Shown in pieces: positions 34,280-45,589 of a stretch of DNA of 64,000 nucleotides. The translations under genes were made by a program, and so were the position numbers. A model generated the notes under the pieces. That model did no database searches and was not told where the DNA came from. It saw only the letters and a list, made by a program, of their open reading frames with translations. This DNA comes from Holothuria scabra (taxonomy: Eukaryota > Echinodermata > Holothuroidea > Aspidochirotida > Holothuriidae), in contig CM074195.1 of the NCBI GenBank assembly GCA_037179385.1, positions 24,517,436 to 24,581,435 on the forward strand, read 5' to 3'. Positions within the stretch are counted from its first letter, which is position 1, and every line of letters starts with the position of its first letter.

Positions 34280-35400
34280 TTATCAGAGTTGCAAAGAGAT
34301 TGTATTACAATGAAATATTTAATAACTGTAAGAATAGCATTAAGAAAACATGGTCTTCAATTAATTCAATTATTCATGGGAAGAATAAGGATAAGCCAAT
34401 TGAGGAAATAAGTCACAATGGTGCCACTATCCGTGACTCCCTTGGTATTGGTAATGCGTTTAACGATTTCTGTACTTCTGTTGGTACAATAATTCAAAGC
34501 AGTATTCCTGAGGTTTCCACTACCTCCTTTGGTCATTATCTCAGCTTCTCCATGGCGAAGTTCTCCGGATTATCTTAAGTAAGTTAAAAACTCGACTGCA
34601 GGTCCTAATAAAACAACGCCAAAAGTGGTGAAAGCTGTTGCTCCTCTGATAAGTGATCATTTAGTACACGTATTTAATCTATCGCTTCAGCAGGATATTG
34701 TTCCCAAAGCTCCCAAAATTGCCCGTGTTGTTCATGTATTTAAGAACGGAAATAGGAATGATGTAAATAATTATAGGCCTATATCCTGTATTAACATGTT
34801 TTTCCAAAATTATTCAGAAGTTAATGTTTCATAGATTGTATAATTTTTTAGCTCAGTTTGACAAGTTGTATGATTTTCAGTTTGGTTTCCTTACAGGTCG
34901 CTCAACTACACATGCTCTTTTACATTTCACCGATTTGTTGACCAATGCTTTTGAAAAGAAACTTTGTTTCTGGAACATTTCTAGACCTCTTCAAGCAATT
35001 TGATTATCTACATCATAAAACACTACTAAGTAAATTATCCTACCACTGTGTCCGAGGTGTTAAACTCAATTGGTTTAGGAACTATTTATGTAATAGAAAA
35101 CAATTCGTAGTCATTCGTAATGTACATTCAAATTACCTACCTATTAATTGTAGTGTCCCAATGGCTCCATTCTTGGGCCTCTTCTCTTTATTATCTACGT
35201 TAATGATATATCTAAGTCCAGTATACAAAGTCTTCATATTTAATGATATATCTAAGTCCAGTATACACTTTATATTGTACGCCGATGATACTAATATTTT
35301 CTGTTCGCATGAATATTCTAAGACTTTAATGGATATTGTTAACACTGAATTATTCAAACTACATGGTTATTACTGAATGTAAACAAAACTGCATCGATTC
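34280..35400 (+). mobile_element. Non-LTR retrotransposon (CR1/Jockey-type) reverse transcriptase, broken
   Basis: Reads in order the linker before the RT (KKTWSSINSIIHGKNKDKP at about 34336), then NRNDVNNYRPISCINMF at about 34746, FQFGFLTGRSTTHALLHF at about 34876, then FLDLFKQFDYLHHKTLLSK, WFRNYLCNRKQFVV and the catalytic FILYADDTNIF at about 35267. This is the standard order of RT blocks in CR1/Jockey-related LINEs. The frame changes several times (stops at 34576, 34832 and 35374). The conserved GVPQGSILGP block is garbled, and 'AFD' reads 'QFD'. A 38-39 bp segment containing 'taatgatatatctaagtcca' is duplicated directly before the YADD block. Dead copy; no endonuclease domain in the window. 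Confidence 0.87.
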
Positions 35401-35654
35401 TTTTCAGTACTCCCAACAGGCTGCCAGACCCTCCCATCCGTAGCATTTGCATTTTTGAATTGTGTTGTAAATCCACAGAATGACTCAAATAGATGTTGTC
35501 GAACCAATATTGATAATATCAACCCTCTCTTCTTCATACGACGTTTAGGCGGCCGTGACGCATCCTTGAAAATTAGACCACCAGATGATGCGTCGATATT
35601 CACTGCCGCACTTCCAGACTTCAGGCACTCCATATCTGACTGAAGCCTCACACG

Positions 35655-36799
35655 GTAACAAGTGCATTCCTTTCACAGACTCATTATCAAGCCTTAGAGC
35701 ACTAAAGGGCAAAGGGATTAAAACAAGCCTGTGGTGTGTATTTACTGCAAAGCTGATGCCACTGTCTCCGCGTGTGTGCCCGTAACCCTTTAGCCAACTG
35801 GTGCAGATATTTTTTCTTAACCCTTTACCGTTGTGCTTCGATCGGGGCATATTTGCGCGCCTCGGGATTTGGCGGAAAAGCGGACGTAGCCCGCCCCGCA
35901 TTGGCTTCCGTAGGCCATTGACCCCGTGACCTTAAACTATTGTCTCTCTCGTTGTTGTGGCCGGGTAGCTACTCGCAGTTTCGAGCTCCGCGTGAAACAG
36001 TAAAGATGGGTGACAACCGAGCTCTTCGCATGGGTCCGAAAGGACCCAAACGTCGGTAAAGGGTCAAACACGCTTCAATAACAGCAGTCCGTCAAGCTTA
36101 CTCAAATTTGGTTGTACTACAAAAATCAGTTGTGCTTGCGTGGGTCCCTAGTAACGTTGGCATACGATGGAATGAAAGAGTTGATGCTCTTGCTAAAGAA
36201 TCCCTGCAGATGGATGTCACCAACATCTACTTGCCTCAGACTGGCTACCGCCTTAACTTCAACGGCTACATAAAATCAAAATGGCAAGAACTGTGGGGTT
36301 CCTTCCGTGGAAACAAATTTTACCGAGCCTAAAACCTAGAAACTGCGGGAAACGGAGTTCCCAGCAAACGGAGGAATGATTTAGTCCTGACTAGGGCCGG
36401 CATCGGTCACACTTACATTACCCATGCCTATTTACTTCAGGGAAACTTAAGAGAAACTCTATACCATGAGACTGTGCTGTCACCGTCAGTAACATTCTCG
36501 TTAACTCTTATGAATACTCTCATATTCCCTGAAATACTACGGTACACCATGCCTGACTTGAAAACCTTGTTTGGACAAACAGATTCTTCCTTTATCTTTG
36601 GTTTTCTCGGGAAAATAAAATTTATTGACATTTCTGACAGAACTCCCGCCTTTGCTCTCTTTGTTTGTGGAAATTGACCCCAGTTTTACCTTTCTCTTAG
36701 GTAGTTTTACCTCAACAATTTAACTTTTCTATCTTAGTGACATTATATAAATCTTTCGTGTTGGTGTGTCGTTAAACTATTTCTCACTAACTAACTAAC
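35655..36799 (+). mobile_element. LINE fragment with RNase H and 3' tail, split by a MITE
   Basis: FTDSLSSLRALKGKGIKTS at about 35677 is the 'sDS.sal' block of the RNase H found in I/Ingi/Nimb-type LINEs. After the piggyBac-like MITE (35821-36063) the domain resumes: SVVLAWVPSNVGIRWNERVD then ALAKESL at about 36126, then LTRAGIGHTYITHAYLLQG at about 36385, and a Cys-poor C-terminal tail. The 3' end has 'tgtcgttaaac' and ends in (CTAA)n at about 36785-36799, a common LINE tail. It may belong to the same element as the RT at 34.3-35.4 kb or to a second one; the sequence between them is too worn to tell. Confidence 0.72.
35821..36063. mobile_element. piggyBac-like MITE, copy 1 (243 bp)
   Basis: Ends CCCTTTACCGTTG and, on the other strand, CCCTTTACCGACG. 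TTAA precedes it (35817-35820), and TCAA, a worn TTAA, follows (36064-36067). Similar over its length to the inverted complement of 57574-57824, sharing 'ggcggaaaagcggac', 'ggccattgaccccgtgacct' and 'gggtagctactcgcagtttc'. CCCTTT caps with TTAA duplications are typical of piggyBac-derived MITEs. It interrupts a LINE RNase H reading, so it is younger than that LINE. Confidence 0.85.
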
Positions 36800-38181
36800 A
36801 CTCTTCATCATATACCGGTACAATAAGGACTATTTTACTGTTATGATCGTTTAAAATACATCCCCAAATCCGGTAAAGAAAATAACAACGCACTTTTACT
36901 GCTAGCTGTTTTCTCATAAAAACGGTCTCATTTCGATTTTATTTGTTTTGAACTTATTGAAAGGTAGGGACGTTGACATGTCCCACAAGTCAAGTTAAGG
37001 TGTTCGTATGAACAATAAATCATACCCTCGTATATGGGGCACAAAGTCTACGAGACTCTGTATGGGGTATTTAAAACTGCAAAAGAGGTAGGGACCCTTT
37101 TAAGTTAACAAAAAGAGGAATCTGTGAGGTATGTTTGACGAATCTTTCTCAATAGGTCTCTTTTAACGCCTTTAGTAAAATTTTACTGTTTGTTGAGGGT
37201 GATATTTTAGGATAATATCCTTCTTATATTTAGATTAATTTCTTGAGTATAAGACTTAATCTGACGTACCCTCGACTTGTGTTACACCGACTAAGTTACA
37301 CCAAAACAAACCACTGCAGGAGCCTAACACAGTACTGCCATTGGGCTGTAGCATGTATCTCCATTTAACGAACAAGTCGATTAAAAAAGCCAGGTTGGTG
37401 ACATCTCAGTTAAATATTTTAATATTTAGTTGAAATTTTTGCAGACTGTAATGCATGGTTGAATGTTTCATAACTGGGACTCCCTTCATGTTCAAACGCC
37501 CCCCCCCCCAACAAAAAAAATATTTAAATTTGTAACGTGGTGGATATGATCTATAGGAAGTACATTGCCGCAGAACAAAGATAAAAATCAGGTGTGGCCT
37601 TTTTTCACCCCTTCTCTAATGAAGTATGTTCCGTATTACCTTAACCTGTCCTCCGATATTCTCTTCACCTGAAAGACTGCTACTTGTATTATGGGTAAAT
37701 TTGCAAATTAGTATTCCCTTTCACCTCATATCTCAACTCCGGAACTGTGCTAAAGAGGGAGACTTCATACCTAAAGGTGTCCCGCGGGTAACGTTTCCGG
37801 AGAGGGAAGATTTAGAACGACACTACGGATATTTATGCACTTAACGACCTGGAAGTAGTCTTGCATGCAATGCAAGTCAGTTAGGCCCACGTTCAACATA
37901 AATTCAATCAGCTACATTCGTTCTCTTTGAAAGTTCATCCAAAATTTTGTCCCCTCTGAAAACTTTTAACACTGTGGTTTTGAAAGGAACACACACAAAA
38001 TACTTTTGATATCTTTGAAAAGAAAAACAAAGACAATGAGCAGCGCAATAGATTACCCAGAAAAATTCGGTTGTAATTAAATATTTTCGTTTCTTCGCCA
38101 GAATTATTGTTGGGTAGAAAACAACCGTGGTTTTTAGCTTATCTCCTTTTATCCGTTATGGGAACAAAAGATGAAGTCGGT
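36800..38181. other. No gene recognised; 3' flank of the receptor gene
   Basis: AT-rich with 11 C at 37499-37509. This is the downstream side of the minus-strand receptor gene. No obvious polyadenylation signal close to the stop could be fixed by eye. The open frame at 37626-37844 is unrecognised. Confidence 0.4.
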
Positions 38182-39546
38182 TTACCGGTTGTCAACAAAT
38201 TGGTTCACCGGGGGTTGTGGGTGAGGTGAAGCAGGAACCAAATACCCACTATCACCCTCATCAAGTCTTGAGGATTGAAAAGATATTTCGTAATATTTTG
38301 TGTTTGAATTGTTACCAGGTAAGTTTAAAGTCACTATTGAGTGATCGTATTCTTGTAACCTTTGCAATTCGGCGATATTTTCTTCAATCATCTCATTTGG
38401 AGACATCACTGTAGTGGTGTATGTGGCTTGGTCAACTCGCTGCTTGTGAATATTGCTACCGGTTTTTCTCCAATGAAAAGAGACGATGAAAACGCTAGCA
38501 GATATACACGTAATCATACAAATGGTTACAACAAGAATGACAAAAAGGAGTATATCGCTTCCTGATTTTACATTTATGATGTTCAAATTTACACTATCTG
38601 TGATATTCTTGTTACCATAGTAACCAATACATTGAACTGTGATCTCTGGCGTCGACTGTTGCTTTGCATGTTTGATCCACAATAGGCTAAAATAGTCATT
38701 TTTCGTCACGTGATACTTCCAATCGAAAGGGATACCCATCCACTTCATTTCCACACCAATGATGTTTGTTAAGCACGTCAAATTTACACTTTGTCCTTCC
38801 TTCACAGTCATATTTGCCTCATTAATTTTTATTGAGAAACTGGAAAGAATATGCAATGGTCCGAAGGAACAAAAACCACTGTAACCGCCCCTGTGTGGGT
38901 TGGGGAACTGCTGAGTCACATTACAATGAAACGTTGCATTGTTTAGTGACTCGTTCATATGACAGCTGAAAGAAGTGCTCACACCAATTTTTTCATTTTT
39001 GAAGCAAATATCTGTAATGTTAGAAGTAGTCTTTGACAGAAAAATGTCAGCTTTAACAGAAACAGGTGGGTTTCCTTCTTTTGTTATGCAAGTAAAATTG
39101 AAAAAATCCTGACGAAAATCATCAAAAATCACAGATGAATCGAAGTTAGACACACATTGTGGACCCTTATCTGATGGACTGTACAAAGCTTTCACTTGAG
39201 CGAGTTTTGTATTTAGTCCAGCTTTACTGCAGACGTAGATACCATCGTTATTCCTGCTCAATGCTTTGATAAGAAGAACACTCACTGTTGAATTCTTTTG
39301 AAATGCATATCGGTCACTTACTCCGTCTACTAAGTGTGATCCTTTTACAATGCTCACCTGATTGATTAACTCAATATTGATGTCATTTGTTGTATCTTGT
39401 GTGCAATACAGTTCAAGTATTGTTCCTTCTTGAAACCAATCAACACGTTGGATATCAGTATGGAAATCTAATTTTACACAGGTGCTAACTTCAAACACAA
39501 GCCAAAGGAACAGCAACAATGATTTGGGTTGAATCTGCATTATCAT
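38182..39546 (-). CDS. Immunoglobulin-type single-pass membrane receptor
   Basis: Intact 454-residue reading. Residues 1-23 (MIMQIQPKSLLLFLWLVFEV...) form a signal peptide. An Ig-like domain follows (Cys48 to Cys106 in DGIYVC), then a Cys-rich middle part (Cys131, 153, 181, 195, 208, 226), a second clear Ig-like domain (Cys258 to Cys306) and a transmembrane helix at about 331-356 (LLFVILVVTICMITCISASV). The cytoplasmic tail has about 98 residues. Many N-x-S/T sites lie outside. The tail has a T-K-Y-Y-E-I sequence at 416-421 that fits the TxYxxI form of an ITSM, and a YLVP motif at 435. I chose the start inside the open frame because the upstream ATG lies in a splice acceptor (…tttctttcag, exon from 39552), implying a 5'-UTR intron. 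Coding is otherwise one exon. Function unknown; adhesion or immune-type signalling is an inference. No orthologue can be named. Confidence 0.8.
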   Translation of the reverse strand: MIMQIQPKSLLLFLWLVFEVSTCVKLDFHTDIQRVDWFQEGTILELYCTQDTTNDINIELINQVSIVKGSHLVDGVSDRYAFQKNSTVSVLLIKALSRNNDGIYVCSKAGLNTKLAQVKALYSPSDKGPQCVSNFDSSVIFDDFRQDFFNFTCITKEGNPPVSVKADIFLSKTTSNITDICFKNEKIGVSTSFSCHMNESLNNATFHCNVTQQFPNPHRGGYSGFCSFGPLHILSSFSIKINEANMTVKEGQSVNLTCLTNIIGVEMKWMGIPFDWKYHVTKNDYFSLLWIKHAKQQSTPEITVQCIGYYGNKNITDSVNLNIINVKSGSDILLFVILVVTICMITCISASVFIVSFHWRKTGSNIHKQRVDQATYTTTVMSPNEMIEENIAELQRLQEYDHSIVTLNLPGNNSNTKYYEISFQSSRLDEGDSGYLVPASPHPQPPVNQFVDNR

Positions 39547-39567
39547 GAAAATCTGAAAGAAAAACAC
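39547..39567 (-). other. Splice acceptor in the 5' leader of the receptor gene
   Basis: Read on the minus strand: a pyrimidine run ending in CAG, then ATTTTC and the chosen ATG. The seven extra residues that the open frame would add (MFFFQIF) are mostly translated acceptor sequence, so they are left out. The upstream exon and promoter were not found. Confidence 0.6.
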
Positions 39568-39652
39568 ATCAATAAATAAAATATTTATCTAACTCATCTT
39601 TGCTGGAAGAGGCAACACAAAATGATAGCACTTTCACTGGTAAACAGAAACT

Positions 39653-39868
39653 ACAATCGCCGCCAAAACATATGGACCAAAATACCGCCGTAGCAGATAT
39701 TACGTTGCCTTAGGCTTTTATCCATCTCACATGACAGCCTCTCTCCCCTTTTTCGCCCACTTCCCCTTTCCCCCACTTCAACGTTGGTTCGGAAATCTGA
39801 ACAGTCGTAGGTGTAGCAACATTGAAACGGGGAAGGGGTTTATTTCATTTACTTTTGGCGGAGATTGT
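39653..39868. mobile_element. MITE, family M2, copy 1 (216 bp)
   Basis: Ends ACAATCGCCGCCAAAA and, on the other strand, ACAATCTCCGCCAAAAG. The interior shares 'gccgtagcagatattac', 'ttttatccatctcaca' and 'gaaacggggaaggggttt' with 40971-41120. No ORF. It lies in the presumed 5' leader or promoter side of the minus-strand receptor gene. Confidence 0.75.
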
Positions 39869-40970
39869 CGAAAGACCTGTACAAATTTGGGACATCGCCA
39901 GTAAACGCGTAGCCTTCGTTTGAGAAATAATTATTGATCGCTATATTTTGTCATATTTGTAAAAATGCACTCAGAGTAGCGGGGGACTGGCGCGAGGTAG
40001 GAAAGGGGGTAAGGGATGGGAGGCTGATTTGTATCAAGAAGAGAGTTTTGTACTAAAAGTATGTCTCATGACTAAATAATTCGTTACTGTGTGCTGAAAA
40101 GAATTTTTCTTTCAAAAACCAAATTGCAGCATTGACGGCAGATATACTGCATCCTAACGCGGCTTTTGATTTTCGTTTTTTTAATTAAAAAGTTTAAACA
40201 ATAGCAAGAAGCAAGTAATATCTCTTTTATTTCACTATGTTATTTAATGACATAACACAGGGCAGTAATAACCTCTACCGTTTGCCTTTACCGTATCAAA
40301 TGCAGAAATGGTAAACCGTTTTTATGCAGAGAGGAAAGGTTAAGAACCAGTACCAGTCTTTTCAACCGGTTAAAGTTGCTTTACCGAGTTCACAATTGGT
40401 ATTCAAGGGAGAAATATTACATGTTATCTGTGTAATAGCCCACGTATAACATTCCACAATGTTCCACGAGTCTCAGACTTACAATATTATGAATATTTTT
40501 ATAGCAACTAGTTCAATTTGGCTTGTAAACCTAAATTTTGGTATCATAATTCACTACTGGTAAACCAATATTGTAGTGTCTCGTTAGGATGTAAAATAGC
40601 GCCGCTACCCTAAACAACATTTTATAAGAATTTCAACGGTTTATAGGGCAATGAGTATGAAACAATTCCAGAAGATTAATGGGAAACTTAAATTTCCTAT
40701 TCCGCCCCCTTGCCCGAAAAATAAAACATTCCTAGGCAGGGGTTAGGTCACAATGAATCTTTGAGAAGATAATGCTCTACTTCAAGGTTTCTATCTCACA
40801 CCGTGGATTTTCTTCGAATTTATCATTCCAACTGCCTTACCCACGCTCTAATGTACCCCCACCCAGGCGCTTTACCGCAGTTAACATAATTTTGTGTAAG
40901 TCTACTTACGAACATTTCGTCCTTCTCAAGTCCATCCCATAGACACGTAACGATACTCATATGTATTTCT
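39869..40970. other. No gene recognised
   Basis: AT-rich sequence between the two M2 MITE copies, upstream of the receptor gene. It may contain that gene's first non-coding exon and promoter, but none could be identified. Confidence 0.35.
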
Positions 40971-41120
40971 ACAATCGCCGCCAAAACAAATGAAACTAAA
41001 TCTCGCCGTAGCCGATATTACATTGCCTTTTATCCATCATCTCACATAGCAGCCCCCCCCCCCCCGCTTCAATGAAACGGAGGAAAGGGGTTTGTTTCAC
41101 TTACTCTTGGTGGCGATAGT
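40971..41120. mobile_element. MITE, family M2, copy 2 (150 bp)
   Basis: Same orientation as copy 1. Left end ACAATCGCCGCCAAAACAAA; right end on the other strand ACTATCGCCACCAAGAG. Shorter than copy 1 in the middle, and includes 13 C at 41053-41065. Confidence 0.72.
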
Positions 41121-42102
41121 AGGCTAATTACTGTGTACGTGTTGTGTATAAAAGTGTCACTATAGGCCTTTGAATGGGTTCCTATACACGTGCTTCGACA
41201 GGAGCATATGGCTAAGAGGGGGTGACCATAGTATTGGTTTAGTTATTTAATACGTAGTTGAATGGGAACCATTGAAAATCCTCCTCAATGCATTAAATGC
41301 AATAGTCCCATCTATTCTACGGAGACTTGTCACAACAATTGACAAAAACAAATGATGTAGTTACCTGGTGTCTTACAAAACTGAGTTATTGTGATAGCTG
41401 AACTTGTTTCAGCCAGTATGGCAAAACCACATACTGTCAAACCATGCTAGTATTAAATCAAGCAGAAAGATTGTGTGGGGAAACTATTATTACATGGAAG
41501 TACTACCATGGTTTAAGAACCACTCGATTTCATGTAAAATCTAGAAAAACAAAGTGGCCTTACCGAATTTAACTGATTCGCGACGTCGTTGTCCTTCCAG
41601 CTAATTGTTCTGAATTCTCGCAATTAATGCCGCATAAGGGCAGATGGCGCAGTTATAAGTCAAGTACCGTCGGCACGATCGTACATTTTTCACTTACATT
41701 TTTGAACAACAGCCATTACATCTATGAAAAGGTTTTGAACAAATGTATAATCGTGTAGGCGGTGCTTTAGTCAGGAAATTTGTTTACTTGGTTATACATG
41801 TGATTTAGAGGGGACCCCCTGTAAACCCTCTCGTCCGCCCCTAGCTGACATCTTGCAATTGAAAACATCCCTCTTTGCAACTTTAGTCTGAATATTGTAC
41901 CATTTTGGGCAAATTGTTCCGGGTTATATGTCTACATCACTGATAGCATAGATGAAATAATTATATACCACACGCAATTCATTTTGGGCGCTTAGAGAAC
42001 CGTAAATTGCAACCCCTAATACAGTAGTGCCCGCAGTTTTGGAAACTAAACTTTTCGTGGATTTGAAAATAAAAACAAGGAAGTAAATTTGCCCTGTATG
42101 TT
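41121..42102. other. No gene recognised
   Basis: No coding signal or delimitable repeat. Confidence 0.35.
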
Positions 42103-42300
42103 CGTTAGTTAGATGGATTTTTACGGCCCAGCTTTCAACCAACCGGTTCACGTCGAGCCCGCCACGGCCTTTTTTCTAGTTGTAGCTCTTGGCTTGTTTC
42201 CCTACGCCATTGCGTACGCTGAACACCCAATCACAATGACAGTAGGTTCCTTTTTTAAAGTCTTCGATATGACCCGGCCAGGAATCGTACTCTCAACCCT
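42103..42300 (+). repeat. Interspersed repeat family Q, copy
   Basis: 'acggcccagctttcaaccaa' and 'ggttcacgtcgagcccgcca' match the head at 44143; 'aaagtcttcgatatgacccg' matches the middle. The short open frame across it is incidental. Confidence 0.68.
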
Positions 42301-44142
42301 ATAAGTGACACCTGTCGTATACAGTGCAGTTTTCCCAAATTTTCTTCCATAGAAATCCAAATTTCATACATTACACGCTCTTAGTTTTAAAATATTTTTC
42401 CAAGAGGGCAACGAATTTTTTAAACTTCGTAAATGTCGTATACAGAACCTCAATCCACATACCTCAGATAACATTATGTAACATCAATAATCTACAGTCT
42501 CCGCACAATCTCGATTTTTTATGGAAAATGTAAATAACCAATAACCCCACAACGTTTCAAATTTCGTCACAGGAAATCCAGAATTCAAATTTTTCAGCAA
42601 TCAAGTTCCATGTTTTCAGATATTCGCCTGGAAAGGCAGCAGTTTCTCTGCGATTCAGGCGTTGCAAATTACGCTGCTGACGGAATACTCTTCACATATT
42701 GAAGATTGAAAAATGTTGGTGCTTTAATCTCCTTCCGGCTGCCCCACCCCTAAATGTATATTGTTACGTTACTGAGAATAGTATATCGTAGATAGATGGA
42801 AATTGGCCGCCTTGGTTGTTCTTGACCATGGTGTCTCACCTGTGTATGGTGGTGCCCAAAGTTTTACCCGAAAAATGGTGGTATATCATTATATCTAGTC
42901 ATTTTCCGATCATTTTGCACATTATTTATTTTTCATTGAATTGAACATTTTTTGCAAAGGAAGTCTCAAAGTGAAGATTAAATAGGATAAACTTACAAAT
43001 GCCATTTCCGACTGTTCGAGTGGTGTTTACCCCACGTCAACCAACTGTGGGCTCTCCTCTTAAAAACTTTTTTCCCAAGAGGTGTGGTGTCTATTCGCAC
43101 ATTTTTTTTAAAGAGTGTCATATCATTTTGTTTTAAATGCATTTAAAAACCCTGGCATGTCTAGGTACAACAAGGAGTTAGGCGCCCTGCTTACCTGAGG
43201 AAAATATGGCACTGATTTTTCAAGCTGCAATTTCCATGGTCTAAAGGTTGGATCCCTCTTTGGTAATTTGGTAGTCACTTCCCCCTTAACTTTGGAAAAA
43301 TCGATCTCCAAACACATGTTGGTCATCGCCGTCAGGACTCCCTCTCCTAACAAATATACTAGATGCACCTCTGGCCTAACTTTTAAAACAGCTGAAGTCC
43401 TGTTGGGATTTATGTTGTGATTAAAATTACATCCTCATTTTCCTTATCGTCATCCTTATTTTCCTACCACTCGCCCTCTCCCTTCTAATCAAATTCATAC
43501 GTGAACGATTTGAAAAGTATGTATAAACAGCGCCCAGTAATTTATTCTGATGTTTGGCTCAGAGCCTCCAACATATCAATACACAGCCTGCAAAATATGC
43601 TAGTTTGAATCTTCAATGGCCCATCGTAAATTTTATCTGAGATTTTTCTCAATAAAGTTTGATACGCCCGATCTGTACAGAATGTCGCAGACAAACTGTA
43701 GATTTACAGAACAAAAAAAAAAAAAAATAGGAAAACAGATAAATAAAAAAAAATTTAAAGCTTTAAAGAGATATTTGACAATGCAGATTTATGCTCTTTA
43801 GTAAAGGAAACGAAATGACGCGTCATATGTGGTGTTAGCCGTTCCTAGTTTGCCGCTTTTTTAAGGTGTTTTTGCATTGCAAGGTTGGGTAATGGCTACG
43901 CCACTGGCTTTCAATCATTTGAAAGATGTTGTTTGGTGGAGAAATTAACGGTAGCTTTACTAGTCAATCTTTGAATTATTGCACAAAGTCAAATTGCTAA
44001 ACTATATGCACCGATGAACTAAGATCGAATGTTACTTCACTTATTTCATACATGACTGAAGTAGTAGTCATCTTTTTTCATGGCAATCCCAACCATCGGG
44101 GATACCAATCCCCTTGACATCTACCTAAATAATATAAAGTTA
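42301..44142. other. No gene recognised
   Basis: AT-rich with A runs at 43713-43727. A 'ggctacgccactggc' word at about 43893 is the reverse complement of the recurring 'ggcgtagcc' motif. No coding signal. Confidence 0.4.
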
Positions 44143-44690
44143 GTTAAATGGAGTTTTGCGGCCCAGTTTCCAACCCATTGGTTCAAGTCTAGTCGAGTCG
44201 GCCACTGCCTTTGGCTAGCTGGCTTCTTTTCCCTACTTAATTGTTTGTGCTGAGCACCAAGCACAATGGCAGAAGGTTCCATTTTAAAGTCTTTTGTATG
44301 ACCAAATAATATAAAAGTAACGGAGTAGCGTAATGTAAGGGACAGGGGACCATAGAGATGCTTTATCCGTGCAATTACTGATATTGTCGGTGCATTCGCC
44401 TAGCAATATGAAATTTCAAGCTAACTTTACTTGGGCCGCAAATTTATTCCAAATTTTCCGTTTCTCTTCATAACAATTTTTCAAAGTAAAACTGTTAAAA
44501 ATGCCATCTGAATAACAAACTGTTGAGAGCTTCATTTGATGTTGCCTACGTTCAAAAACTCCTCGAAGTTCCATCCTAGTGTCTCATTACTACTTTCCCC
44601 ATCCCCATTTCCACCCAATCTTGACCCTATTTCCATTACCATCAAAGCAGTTTTATCTTTCTCTCCTTATACCAGGGAGTTGCTAGAGGA
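44143..44690 (+). repeat. Interspersed repeat family Q, longest copy
   Basis: Runs from 'ttaaatggagttttgcggcc' to the C-rich 'atttccacccaatcttgacc' segment. The first ~170 bp match 28217 and 42103; the rest matches 18584-18995. No protein reading, so a SINE or a LINE 3' end is likely. This copy best shows the full layout. Confidence 0.72.
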
Positions 44691-45388
44691 GGAGATACAA
44701 CGAACAATTTTTTCATGATAATATGCACTTGAAACGGATTTTATCTTTTGAAATGTCACTATTTGGTTGACACGTCCCGTTGTTTCTATTGTTAAATCCC
44801 GTATGACTAAGTCCTTTAATGACAATCTTTTCCATTCTTTCCCATGTAATGCCTAAACAAAGGCATTGTCTGTATATCCTTTGATGCGGATATTTGTTCC
44901 CGCCAGTAACGAAGCTTAAGAAGTTCAGTATGTAGAACGACTGGAAACAAACGTTTAAAATATATGCTTCAGTTGAACCCCGTTCTTTATTGGATGGAAG
45001 CATTGTTCAAGTCTATATAAAATTCATATAATTTTGTCATCATTAGGGAACAAATTTTTTAAACTAATTTGCAGGAACTTTGCTGCTGTCTACAAATGAA
45101 ATGATCCGTCGTGTCTCTGCTAGCGTCGAATGACAGAAATTTGACAACTTTGCATCACGACTGGCAACGGAATATAAATGAGTTGGGTGTAAGAGAAGCG
45201 TCTCTCCATTGGAATTTCGATAATACGTTACTAATCCTTTTTGATTGAAGCATTGAGATAAGAATTTGGCATAAAAAAGATAGATTATCGTCGGAAAACA
45301 TTGTCTCAAAGAGACTATAGAGTGTTGTTTCCCCCTCTCTTGAGGTAGGACATTTCAATGAATTCAAATTAATTCCTCTATTGGACCT
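44691..45388. other. No gene recognised
   Basis: No family resemblance in the minus-strand open frames at 44713-45003, 45064-45309 and 45155-45403. Confidence 0.35.
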
Positions 45389-45460
45389 ACCCTGCATAGT
45401 CAAGTGGATATGAGAGCTTTAGACTTGCAACCGGGCATTAGCCGGGAGATCTGGAGCTCC
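45389..45460 (+). repeat. tRNA-like SINE head
   Basis: 'gcatagtcaagtggatatga' then 'gagctttagacttgcaaccg' then 'gatctggagctccagtcc' has A-box/anticodon/B-box-like spacing, similar to 15317-15390 and to the fragment near 19060. Confidence 0.5.
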
Positions 45461-45589
45461 AGTCCAAGGACTTTAACCAGAATGCAAAAATGCGTTCGAT
45501 GATACATACATGTTCTTTCCAATAAAATGCTACATTACTTGTAACACCTGGTGACCCAATCGACCTTTGACTCCACCAGTAAGTAGCTG

